Assembly (NCBI GenBank): GCA_031213475.1
Contig: JARUPZ010000007.1
Location: 7,683,586-7,747,585 of the forward strand
DNA: 64,000 nucleotides
Source of the DNA: Nereocystis luetkeana
Lineage: Eukaryota; Sar; Phaeophyceae; Laminariales; Laminariaceae
Direction of reading: 5' to 3'
Position 1 is the first letter of the stretch; each line of letters starts with the position of its first letter. Below are positions 23,967 to 36,070 of the stretch, piece after piece. The notes beneath the pieces were generated by a model. The model did not search any database. It was not told the origin of the DNA and worked only from the letters and a program-made list of their open reading frames with translations. A program made the position numbers and the translations under genes.

Positions 23967-25348
23967 CTAAAACGCCGCCACCGCCGGCATCGCCAAGGCA
24001 CGAGGGTCGTCGTTCTGGGAAGGGATCGGCGTGAGCATCCCCACGATGTGCGAGATCTGGCCGGGATCTTCGCTGGAGACCGGGTAGCAGCGTAGGTGGT
24101 TGCGGAAGCACTCGCCCTGTACAGGCAGGCGCGCATCCATCATCACACGGAGAGAAAGACGTAAAAACACACTCACACAAAATTACTGCTCGAGGGTGCG
24201 TGCGTGCGCACGAAAACAAAAAATCCGACATCCCATCCTCCATATTCCAGACCTAGACAGGGGGGGGGGGAAACGGGGATCTTCTGAACCAAGTACCAGG
24301 TCATCACTTTTTTTGGAAAAAGTTTTCGTCGTGATTGTTTTCGTCCAGAAGTCCCACCACCCCCTCCTGCGTTTGTTCTTCAGTGTGTTACCTTTTAAAC
24401 GAGTTCCGTGCCGTTTTCATCTTCTTTCTTGTCGTGCGTGCGTGCGTACGTGCGTGCGCCTCTGATTTTGGGGGATCGGCGCGACGATACTCGACCAGAA
24501 ACAAAATACGGGCGTACTGTAGTGGTATACTGGTGCACGCCTCGTACCAGCAAGAGTGCGCTACATCGAAAACCCCCTTTTTACTCCCACAAAATGTATC
24601 GAACACTACATTTTAAGTGTTTTTTGCACCATGAGCGTGGGTGCAATCAGATTCTACAGGGGGTTGGAAAAAGTCATAATTTGGGCCAGAGAGTTGAATT
24701 GAAGCCTTACACGATGCAGGGGGGCGTGTCCCCTAAAAGCCAGTTTTCATCATGAAAACGGTGAAAAAAAGTCGAGCCGAAAATTGCCAACAACCAAATG
24801 AGGGGGTTTGGGGGGGGGGGGGAGTTGCGTGCGTTTTTTTGGGCTGACGCAGCCTCAGGCTTACAGACGAACACTCACGAATACGTGGTACGTCTTTAGG
24901 TCGTACGAAACTCGTACGAGTGGTATCCACATGTGTTGAGGTCATAGAAAACCCGTGTACGAATACGAGCAGTAAAAGCGCGATCGGAGTCATCACACGC
25001 TTCTTGCAAAGATGAGATTATCGACGAAATCCTAGATTTCACAGTTAATGTATTAACAAACAAAACATAACACGCACACACTCAGCAAAAAACACACACA
25101 CCAACATGCATGCGCAAAAACCGAACATTTAACAGTCTGGACTATTTATTGGGTTCTGATATTTATGTACAAACGATCGTATTTTTTATCGCCCCGAGTA
25201 TTACCAGGTGCACAAGCAAGACTGCACGCACCTTTTTGTTGTGGTTGGTGACCACCATCGACGCCGCGTAGCCCTTGTCCGACATCTTGCACAGCTCGGC
25301 CACGCGCGCCATGTCCGTCTCGGCCCCCTGCGCACACGGTCCAGCGCG

Positions 25349-25425
<77 letters not shown>

Positions 25426-28400
25426 GGCCAAAATCCGCGTAACACACAACAAAAAAGTTAAAGCAGTAGTCGCCAAAAATACAACAAAAAAAGAAAAGAA
25501 AAGAAAAAAAAGTACGAGAAAAAGCAAAAAACTCCCACGCGCAAACAGACGCCTGCTTGGTGTGCATGCCGTGCATGCATGCATACTGGTATGTATGCGA
25601 CGAGCTCACGTTCGTGCGTGTCGAACCGTTGCGTGCCCCGGGGCACTTGAATAGCTATACTTTGTCCGGAAATGTACCGCAAGGACCGTACGCGAACAAA
25701 CATGAATACAAAATCGGCCCCTACATTTCCGAAGAGAGCGGCGTCTATTATGGGGGGCAACACACGTAACATTAGTACAGTAGAAATCAGAACCAAGCGT
25801 ATATATAGCGTGCAATCAGAGAGACTAACCTGTGAAACAGAGGGACCCTTTCCATTGAATGCAAAAGGTCCTCATATTCACGGACCGAGTGGTAAGATAT
25901 ACCAGATACAAGGCTATTTTCTTGGGTCTATCGTCGGTTTTGACGACCGCCGCCTTTTTTTTTTGGTCCATCGTCGGTTTTCGTCCACTTTGACGACTGT
26001 TTTTTTTTTTTTTGGTCCATCGTCGGTTTTGACGACTGCCGCTGTATGGGCCCCCGCAGGAGAAAACGAAAAGAAAAAAGGCAGGCCCTATTCGCACGGG
26101 AAGTAAGAAGAAAGCGCCGTGTTCCCTTCCTGCGACCGGATCCCCCTCCCTCCCAACGATTACACACGAGGTTGGGTTGGCGTCGGTTGGCAACGAAGCT
26201 GTGAAACATGCCGCTCACTATTCATACGTGAGCTAGACAACCAGGGTTGTCGTATGCTTGTTTTTTTATTGCGGTCGGTCACAGCTGGCCATCGAGTCGA
26301 TATATCCTTTGTGCGGGGTGGAGCACCTCTACTACGCACGAGGGGAGTGATCGTATCACGTGAGTGTTAATGGTAAGCCACCCACGACGCAAGTTACAGA
26401 GCACCCCCATTGCTGTCTCTGGAAGTGGCCACACCGGAAAATAAACAAACTCATCGAAGCTGTCATCCAGGTGCAAGTCCGCCTCACTTGGTGCAGGCAA
26501 TGTCTGCCTGGTCGGTGCAATCCCGACGTGCTCCGTCCCGGCATTGTAGGGATGCGAGGGTCTATATGGTCATACGACTACGGTCACGCATGATGTCGAG
26601 TACACCCCTCCCTTCCCCACCGGCACCCCCGGTCCACAACGCCGCGCATTTGCTTACCTGAAGGATGGAGAGACTTTTCCCTTCGCACTCCTCCAGCTCG
26701 AACCCACACAGGTCCGTCCACGCACTGTTGACGTGCGTGATTCGGAACGGGTGCTGTAGGCGGAACGGGAGGACAGCGGAAAAGAGAGGGCACGGGCAGG
26801 ACAGGTCAACAGGTCAACAGGTGGCCCGCGTGAGCAGGGGGGCACGCCCATAAGACCACGATTTACAGCATGAGTAGATGTGTATCATCTCGATCCTAAA
26901 AATGCCGGTGTGACATGCTGTGCAGGTACCTGTACAGTACAGATCAAACACAGGAAAGGAGTGCTGCATCATTTGCAGCTAGCTAATACAGGGCCCGCAA
27001 AACCGGCAACTTGAAACTCGGTACATGATGATGATGCAGACCAGCACACATCAGGGAAACTCGTCCCTTTTACTTAGGACTACAGCAGTCCCGTTTCGTT
27101 CCGGGAACAAACACACTCGTCGATTTTCCTGGCAATTTGTTCCCCTAAAAAAGCCAAAGGCCGGGTAGGGAGTCTCGCCGCCAGAAATGGCGGCTCAGAC
27201 GCCCAAGCAATACACCTATTATACCGTGTCAAGCAATTACCGGTAAACCTTTATATCCCCGCCGCCGCTGCTAACGAAGTACGTAATACCAGGCATGTCC
27301 TCTGATTTTTGTGCGCAGACACTGCTGTATGAACAACTATTTTTAGGCGCCCAAGCGCTGAAAGCCCGCACTATTGTTTGGCTTCCAACTGATTCATACC
27401 TCCCGTCTCCGGCTTTCAGTGTGAGACCCGGTGTCTCGCCCACCTCTGCTGTTGGTAATGTTGCCCTTGACTAAAAAGTTGAAAAAAAAAAAAAAAAAAG
27501 GTACTCCGCGCAAAAAAAAAACGGAGAACGCGGCAAGAACCCTCCTTACCCTTGGCGTGGTGACCACGATTCGCGACTTCTTGTCCTGGAGGGCGTTCTG
27601 GAGAGTGTTGGGCGCGACGGGGAAGTCTTTCTTGCCCGCCGCTCGCATCAGCTGCTGGTAGAACGCCACGGGGTCGAACGAGATGTCCAGCTCTTCCACC
27701 TGCACGCGTCATTATTGAAATCATAGGTTATACCCGGTATTAATTACAAATGATGCTATTGATATGATCACGACGGCGTGTATCACCGAACGGGATGAGT
27801 TGGTCATATCACCAGGAGGTACTAGGTACATACAGAACACAGGGAAAAAAAATGGTCAAGGTAGTGTAACATATCGCGATACCATCACCTATTTAATAGT
27901 GGGATAGTATAATCGCAACACGGGGAACAGCGTTACGCGCGAAAATGGTGAAAAGTAACTAGCTACTGCGAAATTAGCCTCGGAGTGAGGGAGGGAAGGA
28001 GGGAGGGAGGGAGGAAAGAAGGAACGTCTGGCGAAAAAAACATGGGGGCGTGAGTGGTGTGGGGCACGTGGGTGGGCATTTCACCTTGTTGTCGCTGTCG
28101 AACCGTGCTCGGACCATGCCGGACTTGTGGCACTCGTTGCACGCGCCGTGCGCACTGCAGCAAACAAAAAAAACGCGAAACTAAAAAATAAGTGTGAGCA
28201 GCCCATTAGTTTCAAAGCGGAGGACCCAAGCCTTGAGAAAGAAAAGGGAGAAAGGGGTTGGGATGGCGGCAAGCCTGGGAAGGAAAAAACACACGGGGAT
28301 GCAACACCCCATAAGCATATCGCCAATACCCCCAGTACTTCCCCAGTACCAGTACGAGCACCTCAGTACACCCCAGTGCCCTGCCCAGAGTACGGTGTAT

Positions 28401-31400
28401 CCAGAATATTGAGTACTGGTACGCCCCAGTGCCTTACAGCAGCGCGTCAGTACTACCGGTAACTCCCCAGTATGAGCACCCCAGAGTGCACACCGCAGTG
28501 CCCTATATATCTAGAGTACGTTATGTCCAGAATATTGAGTAACCGTGCGACCGAGCACCTCACAGCAGTACGTCATGCCCAGACGTACGGTAACTGGGAA
28601 TACTCGTACGGTTGTATTCTGGCGCCGATCTTCCTCCATGTCATTCCAATACCCCCCCCCCCCCCCCCCCCTCCCCGCTTCGTCTCGAAAAGGATGCGTG
28701 GTCAATGGTCAAACGACTGAGGCAAGCAACAAATGACTACGCCCCCCCCCCCCCCCCCCGCCTCACGTAAAACACGGAAACACACGTCAAGAGCGCCCAA
28801 ATGTTGGAGGTGTCTACATCTCAGTAGGAGTAGGAGCCGTGCTCCGTCTCTCGAAACGGATGCGTTTCATGGTTAAACGACCAAAGGCGGGCAACAACAA
28901 TGAGTTCGCCACCCCAGTCTCCAAAGGGATGCGTGGTCAATGGCCAAATTGGCCACGGCAAGCAACAAATGAGTACCCTCCTCCTCCTCCTCCTCCTCCT
29001 CCTCCTCCGCCCCACGCTCCCCTCCTTCTCCCCCCGTCTCCTCACATGGCGTCAAGCGTGGACATCGTGAAAGTGCACATCAAGCCGTCACTGTTGAAAA
29101 ACGCTCCGCCGCCATCACCACCACTGTCGCCTTCGCACCCCAGCGTGTACTCGATCGACACGGGGCCTTCGTTGCGGCGAGTCTTGGTACCGATGTTGTC
29201 GCAGCTCACGTTGAGACTCTGGACGTCCGAGATCATCCCTAGCGTGGCGTTGGCGGGGAAAGGGCAGCGCAGAGCAGGGGGCGGCACGAGGACGGGAGGA
29301 GCGGCGTTTGCAATAGTTTGCCTCCCTTGTTCTTTCTGGCTTTGTTTTTTTCTTTATTTTGGTGTTGATATTGGTTCGGCTTCCCCGGCAGTACTGAAAG
29401 AGTGGCGGCGAGTTTTCACCAATTGTCCTCATTCGTTCGGTACGTATTCAAGTTATTACGGGGGGCCATAGTTAACAGGACCAAATATTGTTAGTAAAAA
29501 TGGTTAAACATATAGGTTTTTATGTGTACCATAGGTCCTGTTAACTATGGCCCCCCGTAACAGGTACTACTGCTGTCAATGGTTTCGGTTCAACAGACCA
29601 GAGCTAGCCACCACCCTCATCTCAAAACGCAAGGACGGTGTGGATTTGACAATTAATACGGGGGACCGTGGTACATAGGACCAACAAGTCTTGCTAGTAA
29701 AAACAAGGAATTGTATAGGTTTTTGTGTATACCGTAGGTCCTATTTGCTATGGTCCCCCGTAATAGTGTACAAAACTGTCCTTACAAGAGTAAAAAAACG
29801 AGGGGTCTGAAGCTGCGGTCTCCAATTTGAACATTAAAAAAAAAAAAAAACACTCAAAACACAAAACCAGGTACGAGTACGAGTACCAGGTACCAGGTAG
29901 TAGTTAAGGAACAGAGCGGTACCCGGTATGACAGCAAAACAACAAGGATACCAACATCATACGTAGACTCATCAGACCTTTCGCGCCTCCGACAGACAGA
30001 CCATCGATTTCCACTCGATGATCTGAACCTTTCAAGGCAAACCCACTCCCGATTTTGCATGATCTACCTCAACTCTTTTAGAACCGCAGTCCCGTTTTGG
30101 GGGCAAACCATTCAAATTTCAAGTACTTTGTCCCCAAAACGGGACTGCGGTCCTAAAATCCCTTCTACTGCTGTGGCACTCAAGTCCTGTTTTGGGGACA
30201 AACTACATACTGTATCATTTGAGAGTTTGTCCTCATAACGGGCCCGCAGTCCGGGGTGGGAGCCTTATGCTCCGCACGATTTTAGCACATACTTCCTGGG
30301 GGGGGGGGGGTTGGACCCAAACTATACAGATCCTGCACAACCTATACAGCAGTAGATTTTCTATCTGTACAGTAGATAGATAGATCATGATCTATCTGTC
30401 TGTCAGAGATGTGACACCTTCAGAACTCCACGCCCCCTTGAAGCCAATAAGCCACAAAAACAACAAGTAGGCCAACTAAAATTCGCAAATGAAGCCAGTA
30501 AAACCAGAGCCAATTATATCCATGGCGTCAACGGGTGAATGAAATCAAAACCGTACGCCAAATCAATAGGTCTCATATTGGGCCTACACCGCAAAACAAC
30601 GCAAATTGATGGGAAAAAAAAAAAACGGTACCTGGTACGTAGGACGTGGGAGCCCTTTGGCCGGTGAAAGAAACAGGCCAACGACGGAGAAAGGGTCAAA
30701 GCCATTAGGCCAACGAAGGCATACATATCGAGGCCAGAAGGCAATAGTCAATGAAAACAATAGGCCCCCAAAAGCCCAAAAGCCTCCAAATCAAAAGGGA
30801 AGCTCCCTCACCGTCCACGCCGAGAAGCACGCGGCGGTTGTTGACGACATCGGCGGGGCTGAAGGAACGGTAAGGGGTGATCGGCATGGTCAGCCGCAGG
30901 TCTTCCGACACTAACTCGGCCCAGGCGTCCTCGTCCACGGAGCCTTCCGCGCGAAGGTCGAACACCTGATTTGAAGAGAGAAACCGAGCGGAAGAGATAT
31001 CGAGATATTTGAGATATTGAGATAGTGAGATACTTGTATAATAGTAAATATATTGAGACAAAACGCTATCTTGAGATACTGAGCCCACGGAACCTTCCGC
31101 GCAAAGGTGGCACACTTATTTCTGAGAAAGCTAAACCATGCACGAGATTATTGAGATACTTTTGAGGTAATGATATACTTTGAGAAACTTGAGAGAATGA
31201 ATTCAGATATCGAGATGCTGAGATACTGAGAACGTTCACAGAAATTTAGACACATTGAGAATGGAATGGAGAGATAAAAAGAACGCTCCGCGCGAAGGTC
31301 GAACACCTGTGTCTTTGAGAGAGAAATCTGAGAGAGAAATCAAGCACGAGTCCACGGATTTGGGAATCGAGAGATGACAGACGCAGAAGAGTCCGAGAGA

Positions 31401-34058
31401 TCGGGAGGTAGTCACCAACAAGAAAATAAGCAAACGAACGCATCTGCCCTCACCATCCGCAGGGCGCGGCGACGGTCATCGCGGCAGGTGGCCAGCTTCT
31501 GGGCGGCTTCCTTGTTCCTGGCCTCAACCTCTTCCTGCCGAACGTACACAAAAAAAAAAAAAACAAGAAAACGAGACAACGGACATGAATCGCAAGAGAA
31601 ACAACAAACCCAAAACTTCAAACCAAAACGAACAAATAACAAATCACACACAACCGGATCAACCGACCGACCGAGTGTATCAACCAACCACAACCGCTCA
31701 ACAATTGAAAAAAAAAAAAAAAAGGACGACAACAAAAAAGGAAATCAAAACAACCGCCGCCGACACTAATTCCTAAAAAGAGTCAACTGCACACCAGGTA
31801 CCTGACAGCAGAACATAAAAACCCAGAGTAGGACCGACTATTAATACACCACCACACTATTACGGTGGACCATAGTTAACAGGACCTATGGTATACATAA
31901 AAACTTATATATTTAACCATTTTTACTAACAATATTTGGTCCTATTAACTATGGACCCCCGTAATATTAATACGTACCGTGCCAGGTACCAAGTACACGA
32001 TAATACACCTCATTCTTGGTCTGCCGTCTTCTGTTCCACAAGACGCCCCCACCCCCCCCCCACCCCCTGCCCCGCCCCGCCCGACGGCGACGGCAATCGT
32101 CTGCAAAAAACATAAAGAAGGCATTTCCTTTTTTTCGGTCACTCACCGCTTCCTTGTGAAGCTGTGTCAGCTGCTCCTGCATCCTGTCGGTGCACTGCTT
32201 TTTCAAAGTGCGGGATTTGCGCGCCTGCCGGCGGTTGCGCTCCCTCTCCATCATCTTCTTGTCGTCCGCGCTCGACGTCTACAAGGGAATCGATCCGGGA
32301 AGGAGGTGGGGGTGCTCATTTGTTGCTTGCCTCAGTTATTAGGCCATTGACCACGCATCCCTTTCGAGTTCGAGACAGAGCACCGTTCCTACTCCCAACG
32401 CAAACACCTCAAACAAAAGGGCGCTCACTACGTTGTTTCCATGGAGTACACAGTTTTTTTTTGCCAATCATGTCCACTTCCTGTATCGCCGCCTGTGGCC
32501 ACCATCTGTCTGCTAGGATAGCGATCGTTTTCTCGCTGCTATCTAGTGTATCACACTGCTCCATGTCACATTCGTCTATTTCCCTCATCTCCTCTTTCCA
32601 ACACATCCCGTTCCTCCTTGAATATTTTACATTCTCCTACTATGTGAGTTGTGCCCTCGATGGCGTTGCCGCACGGGGACACCTGTGCATCTACTTCCTC
32701 CCCCTCCAGGCTACTGGTATACCCCTTTCTCCTTTCTGATAGGTCCAGGTCCCTTACACACGAAATCGCAGTTTCAGCGTTTTCGCGAAGTCCATTGGCC
32801 CGTGCAAATACGTTTTCATTCCTATCACCTCGCGCAACCCCCCGTATGTCCAAGTGTTTTCTCCGATTTCACCTTGTTTCTCAGCGCTAGCCTTCCCTTA
32901 CTTGTGCCTGTTCTTCTTGCACCTCCCAAACTTCTCTGCGGACATATGTTTTCTTGGTTTCCTCCTATATATCCTTCCATACTTTCTCAACTACGCCATC
33001 CCACCTAATTCAGCTCTCGCCCTTTCGGTACTTTCTCCCATACAGGCCTATCAACCATGGTTGACAACCCCTTTTCGGGCGTGTTCTTTAATTTACATCG
33101 ACATTTCAACTGTTTTATGCCTCTAGTTGTCTTGAGTGGGTGCATTCCCAATTCTGCTCTTAATCCTGGGGGGGGGGGGGTAATGGGTTAGGGTAAGGTA
33201 GCTTAGCCTAGGGTGGGGCGCGGGGCGGTTCGGGGGTGGGGTAGGCGGTAAGGGTAGGGTTGGTACTCGTAGGTTTGAGGCAGTCATTTAACGTCCCGTC
33301 AGCAACACTACCGCCGTCTCTTGACGGACGAAGGAGAGACCCCCCCCCCTCCTCCCCCTCGCCCAAGCCAAACTACACGAAGAAATCCTCGAACGTCGTC
33401 GGGTCGGTCTGTGCAACAGACAAGGAGTGCCTACGAGTCGGGAGGGAGGAGCCCCGACCCAGACGCAATGCACAGCAGCAGCAGCAGCAGGAATAGCGCT
33501 CGCAGCTACATTGCGGCAGAGACTTCTACGAGTTTTTCCCACCTCGCCTCCCGAGGAGGAAGAGCTCGTGTTCGTCCGGCTTCTCTTGTTTCTGTGGCCC
33601 ATCATGCCGACGTCGGACTGACCACGTAACAGATGCCGAGAAAAGGAACGGGGGGAAGAGGACGGGGGACATGTGGTGAGAGAGGGAGAAGCAAAACAAA
33701 GGGCCTCGCGTGCGTTGCGTGCGTGTGCTCTTCCCCCCTCCTAAGGGTTGATAAAGGGGGGAGAAACGGAAGGAAAAACACGACTTGACTGTGTGTTTGC
33801 TGGCTGGCTGGCCGAGTCAGACGAGACACAGAGCGGCCGCTGCGACGGCATCGACACGCAGCAGCAGCAGCAGCATTGCACGTAAGCAGGCACACCCTCA
33901 AACCAGCAGCAGCAGCAGCAGCCGCAACGGTACTGATGGCACAGCATAGCAACAGCTATGGCGGTAACAAACAAAAAGCCTTGCGGTACGTAGCAAAAGC
34001 AGCAAAGAAGCAGCAGAGCAGCAGCAAGGCCGCCGTCTGTAGCATCGAGGTGTGGCGC

Positions 34059-34091
<33 letters not shown>

Positions 34092-34234
34092 CACGCGCGC
34101 GAGCGCAAGCAAAGGATGCAACTGCACACCAGGTACACAACACGCACCCCGATGAATGAGCCCCCGATCATGGCGATCGTTTGCGGAAGGTTCGCCAGTC
34201 CTGCGTCGGTGTACAGTCCCATGCCGACCTCCAT
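23967..34234 (-). CDS. bZIP-PAS transcription factor, 11 coding exons, 427 residues
   Basis: Exons, in order of translation: 34234-34148, 33617-33543, 32278-32147, 31534-31454, 30965-30812, 29238-29046, 28154-28085, 27699-27550, 26753-26658, 25327-25232, 24116-23967 (TAG). All introns are GT-AG and all phases agree. A basic cluster HRNKRSR (37-43) may be a nuclear signal. The bZIP basic region is RERNRRQARKSR (66-77, N69 and R77 in the N-x7-R spacing), followed by a zipper that is weak in leucines (about 79-125). A conserved middle part includes FSPADVVNNRRVLLGVDG. The PAS domain starts at HPFRITHVNSAWTDLCGF (315) and continues GKSLSILQ-GAETD (339-351). The LOV cysteine of aureochromes (GRNCRFLQ) is replaced by leucine, so no flavin-cysteinyl photochemistry is expected. 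bZIP-PAS proteins are known in stramenopiles. I infer a nuclear DNA-binding regulator. The most upstream exon or two could be extended; a further 5' coding exon is possible because 34296-34235 is also open. Confidence 0.85.
24117..25231 (-). other. Last intron of the bZIP-PAS gene
   Basis: Donor GTGCGT after AAAAAG, acceptor TGTACAG. It contains homopolymer runs (G at 24260 and 24812) and no recognised transposon apart from a TACCAGG near 24295. Confidence 0.7.
25349..25425 (-). repeat. CCTG tetranucleotide repeat beside a splice acceptor
   Basis: About 19 uninterrupted CAGG units on the plus strand (CCTG in the direction of the bZIP-PAS gene) end only about 20 bases upstream of the acceptor of the exon 25327-25232, where a pyrimidine tract is expected. 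Confidence 0.9.
26375..26625 (+). mobile_element. Repeat D copy in an intron of the bZIP-PAS gene
   Basis: Matches 17580-17257 reversed: GACGTGCTCCGTCCCGGCAT, then GTCATACGACTACGGTCACG and a C-rich end near 26615-26635. It ends about 25 bases from exon 26658-26753. Confidence 0.65.
27065..27160. mobile_element. MITE-C copy, diverged
   Basis: Lies in the intron between exons 27550 and 26753. It keeps the AGCAGTCCCGTTTCG and TTTGTTCCCCTAAAA parts of the family. Confidence 0.5.
28640..29012 (+). repeat. Repeat E copies with C-rich ends
   Basis: Three adjoining copies in one intron share GGATGCGTGGTCAATGG and GCAAGCAACAAATGA. The first ends in a C run (28743-28759) and the last in a CTC repeat (28978-29006). 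A minus-strand copy at 32290-32380 lies in another intron of the same gene. Confidence 0.6.
29456..29560. mobile_element. MITE-A copy in an intron
   Basis: Inverted ends TTACGGGGGGCCATAGTTAA and complement; TA at the left, altered at the right (CGTAACAGGTA). Confidence 0.8.
29656..29763. mobile_element. MITE-A copy in the same intron
   Basis: Second copy less than 100 bases from the first, TA on both sides. The two are clearly different in sequence, so they inserted independently. Confidence 0.8.
30071..30256. mobile_element. Two MITE-C copies side by side in an intron
   Basis: 30071-30164 is well preserved (AACCGCAGTCCCGTTTTGGG to CGGGACTGCGGTCCTAAAA). 30181-30256 is a shorter, diverged copy in tandem. 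Confidence 0.7.
31086..31325 (-). repeat. Two extra copies of an intron-exon junction
   Basis: The acceptor and first bases of exon 30965-30812 (CAG then GTGTTCGACCTTCGCGCGGA) recur upstream in the intron at 31325-31279 almost exactly, and at 31130-31086 in decayed form. They are separated by degenerate GAGATATT-type repeats. Confidence 0.75.
31860..31964. mobile_element. MITE-A copy in an intron
   Basis: TA on both sides, ends TTACGGTGGACC and GGACCCCCGTAA. Orientation of the inner sequence is the reverse of the 16657 copy. Confidence 0.8.
32425..32853 (-). pseudogene. LINE fragment: C-terminal end of a reverse transcriptase protein, in an intron
   Basis: The minus-strand frame has CGNAIEGTTHIVGECKIFKE, the C...H...C end typical of many LINE proteins (cysteine, about 10 residues, histidine, about 4, cysteine), followed in a second frame by DRWWPQ. 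The two parts are in different frames, so there is at least one frameshift near 32566-32606. It lies in the intron between exons 33543 and 32278. A G-rich stretch with GGGTTAGGG at 33170-33260 follows in the same intron. Confidence 0.5.
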
Positions 34235-34640
34235 CTTGTTCAAAATTATTATCTTCCCCTTCCCAACTCCTTTCCCCTCCTCGTTTGCTGTTATATCTGC
34301 GAAACAAAAATGGCACCTGTCAAGAGGACAAGAAGGTAGCAGGTGAAACACCAGGAAACGAAAAAAAAAACTTTATACGTACGCGTATGTACAGTCACTG
34401 GACACATATCAGGTACGTGGTACTAGTACAAAAAAGAAATGCCTGTGGTACAAAGGGGAAAAAGCCCTACTATTACCACGTAAAAAATACCAGGTACCTG
34501 ACACCAGATACTGGCATAGCTTAAAGTACTACAGACAGTAAGTACAATTCTGGCCGTGAATCTAAGGCGCGTTTGATACGGACATCAGAGTCCAAACGGG
34601 GATGGCATTACCGCAGAGTGGTACCTGGTATAAATTTCCT

Positions 34641-34694
34641 TCCTGAGCGAGCGTAGCGGGCGGCGTAGGCCGCCCGCGGAGCGAAGCGCCTTGT
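34641..34694. repeat. GC-rich palindrome F
   Basis: GAGCGTAGCGGGCGGCGTAG and CCGCCCGCGGAGCGAAGCGCC-type halves form a strong hairpin. Further copies at 37832-37879 and 53362-53417 are at the ends of repeat G. Confidence 0.75.
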
Positions 34695-35099
34695 AAATAC
34701 TATTTTTACTGCAGTACAAAAAGCCGGTGGTTTGGAATATGACAAAAAAAGAGCACTCGAGGGCAGGGAGACGAAGAGACCAAGTCGGTAAAGCAAAGCG
34801 AAACGAGCCCACCAGGTCAAGACAAGCTAAGCTAAGCCAAGCTAAGCCACGCCAAGTCAGTTCAAGCCGAAACCACGACAACCAACCTAGAAAAACCGTA
34901 CCGAGCCAAGAACCCAAGTCGAGTCGAGCACGAACCAGACCAGCCAAAGCCAAAGAATGACACCACAAATGCATGTACTCGTAGCGAGTCCAAGGAAGCG
35001 AGGAGAGGATGAAATGAAACAAGAGCCCAGGAAAACCAGGCACCAGCGGAGACAGCCCAAGACATTCATCCACTCACTCTACCAATCGCAAAAAAAGGC

Positions 35100-35196
35100 G
35101 CGCGGGGGGGGTGCTCTCAATACCACGTATCATGCATGGCGTAGTCGTATGACCATACACCCTCGCATCCCTACAATGCCGGGACGGAGCACGTCG
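35100..35196 (-). mobile_element. Repeat D, 3' fragment with oligo(C) end
   Basis: Reverse strand CGTCCCGGCATTGTAGGGAT, GTATGGTCATACGACTACG, ending in seven or eight C (G run at 35103-35111). Confidence 0.65.
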
Positions 35197-35397
35197 GGGG
35201 AGTTGAACAAAAAGTAAACATAGCGAAGAAGGTGGAATAAAGAAACATGGTTCACTCCATTTGCAAGCACTTCGTGCCCAAAACGGGTTCGCAGTTCGAA
35301 AGGCACCACGCCCATACCTGGTACAAAATAATATACCCTGATATTGTACTTCAAAACCAATCAACACACACCCACTACACATAATTGTAATTAGTTT

Positions 35398-36070
35398 GTG
35401 TGCCCCGACACGTGGGAGAAGTTTCAATGGTGTTGGTTGTGTTCCGCGTACAACACGACTCACGATGTAACGGTCCGGGGGACACGTAGAGACAATAGGC
35501 TTGTTTGTTCACTCTTGGGGGGTATGGACATCCAAACGGCCCTTGAACTTCCGGGCAAAGTGATTTCCAGACAGATTGGTACGTCTCGGATAGCTGCCGA
35601 CAAACCACAACGCAATCCACTCCAACACGTCGAGTCCCACCCCGACTATGTTCGCGTTCCATGTTAAGACCAACTTCGGGCGGCTGCCGGGATCACAGGC
35701 CCGAACGCAGCTCTGCTCTCGACTACCTTTCCTCCACGCTGATGACATAGGTTGCATATCCGAGAGGGTAACAATCAACACCTCCCCCTCCCGAAACATC
35801 ACCGCGGCAAACGGACTGCCAAAAAAACAAATTCAGGCGTCAAACTCCACCGCGCGGACTGAGGCGAGTCCCAGACACGCCGACATACCCGTTCTCCAAA
35901 TGCAGGAGCGGTTACTCGAGTACAGGGGCGTGTCCGTGGCCCGCCTCACGCCTACGGTGGTTGGAGGTTGGCATAATCATTGCCGCGGCGAGGCTTCGGG
36001 GGGGAGGGGGGGGGGAGAGCCTTTTTTGACAGGCCTCGATGAACAAAGGAACCTCCGTCCCCACGCCTGA
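35398..36070 (+). other. Open frames of unknown meaning
   Basis: Two overlapping plus-strand frames (35398-35667, 89 residues; 35648-36070, 140 residues) include GTSRIAADKPQ and LEYRGVSVARLTPTVVGGW. I recognise no domain. They may be decayed coding sequence or chance. Confidence 0.2.

Noticed and set aside
25208-25654. Frames spanning the CAGG repeat (runs of LPAC or GRQA)
   Set aside because: They are translations of an intronic tetranucleotide repeat; the true coding part is only exon 25327-25232.
26658-27699. Aureochrome (bZIP-LOV blue-light receptor)
   Set aside because: The domain order fits, but the LOV cysteine motif GRNCRFLQ is GKSLSILQ here, so a light-sensing call is not supported.
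33170-33260. Interstitial telomere repeat (GGGTTAGGG)
   Set aside because: Only one or two units in a G-rich intron stretch; no array.
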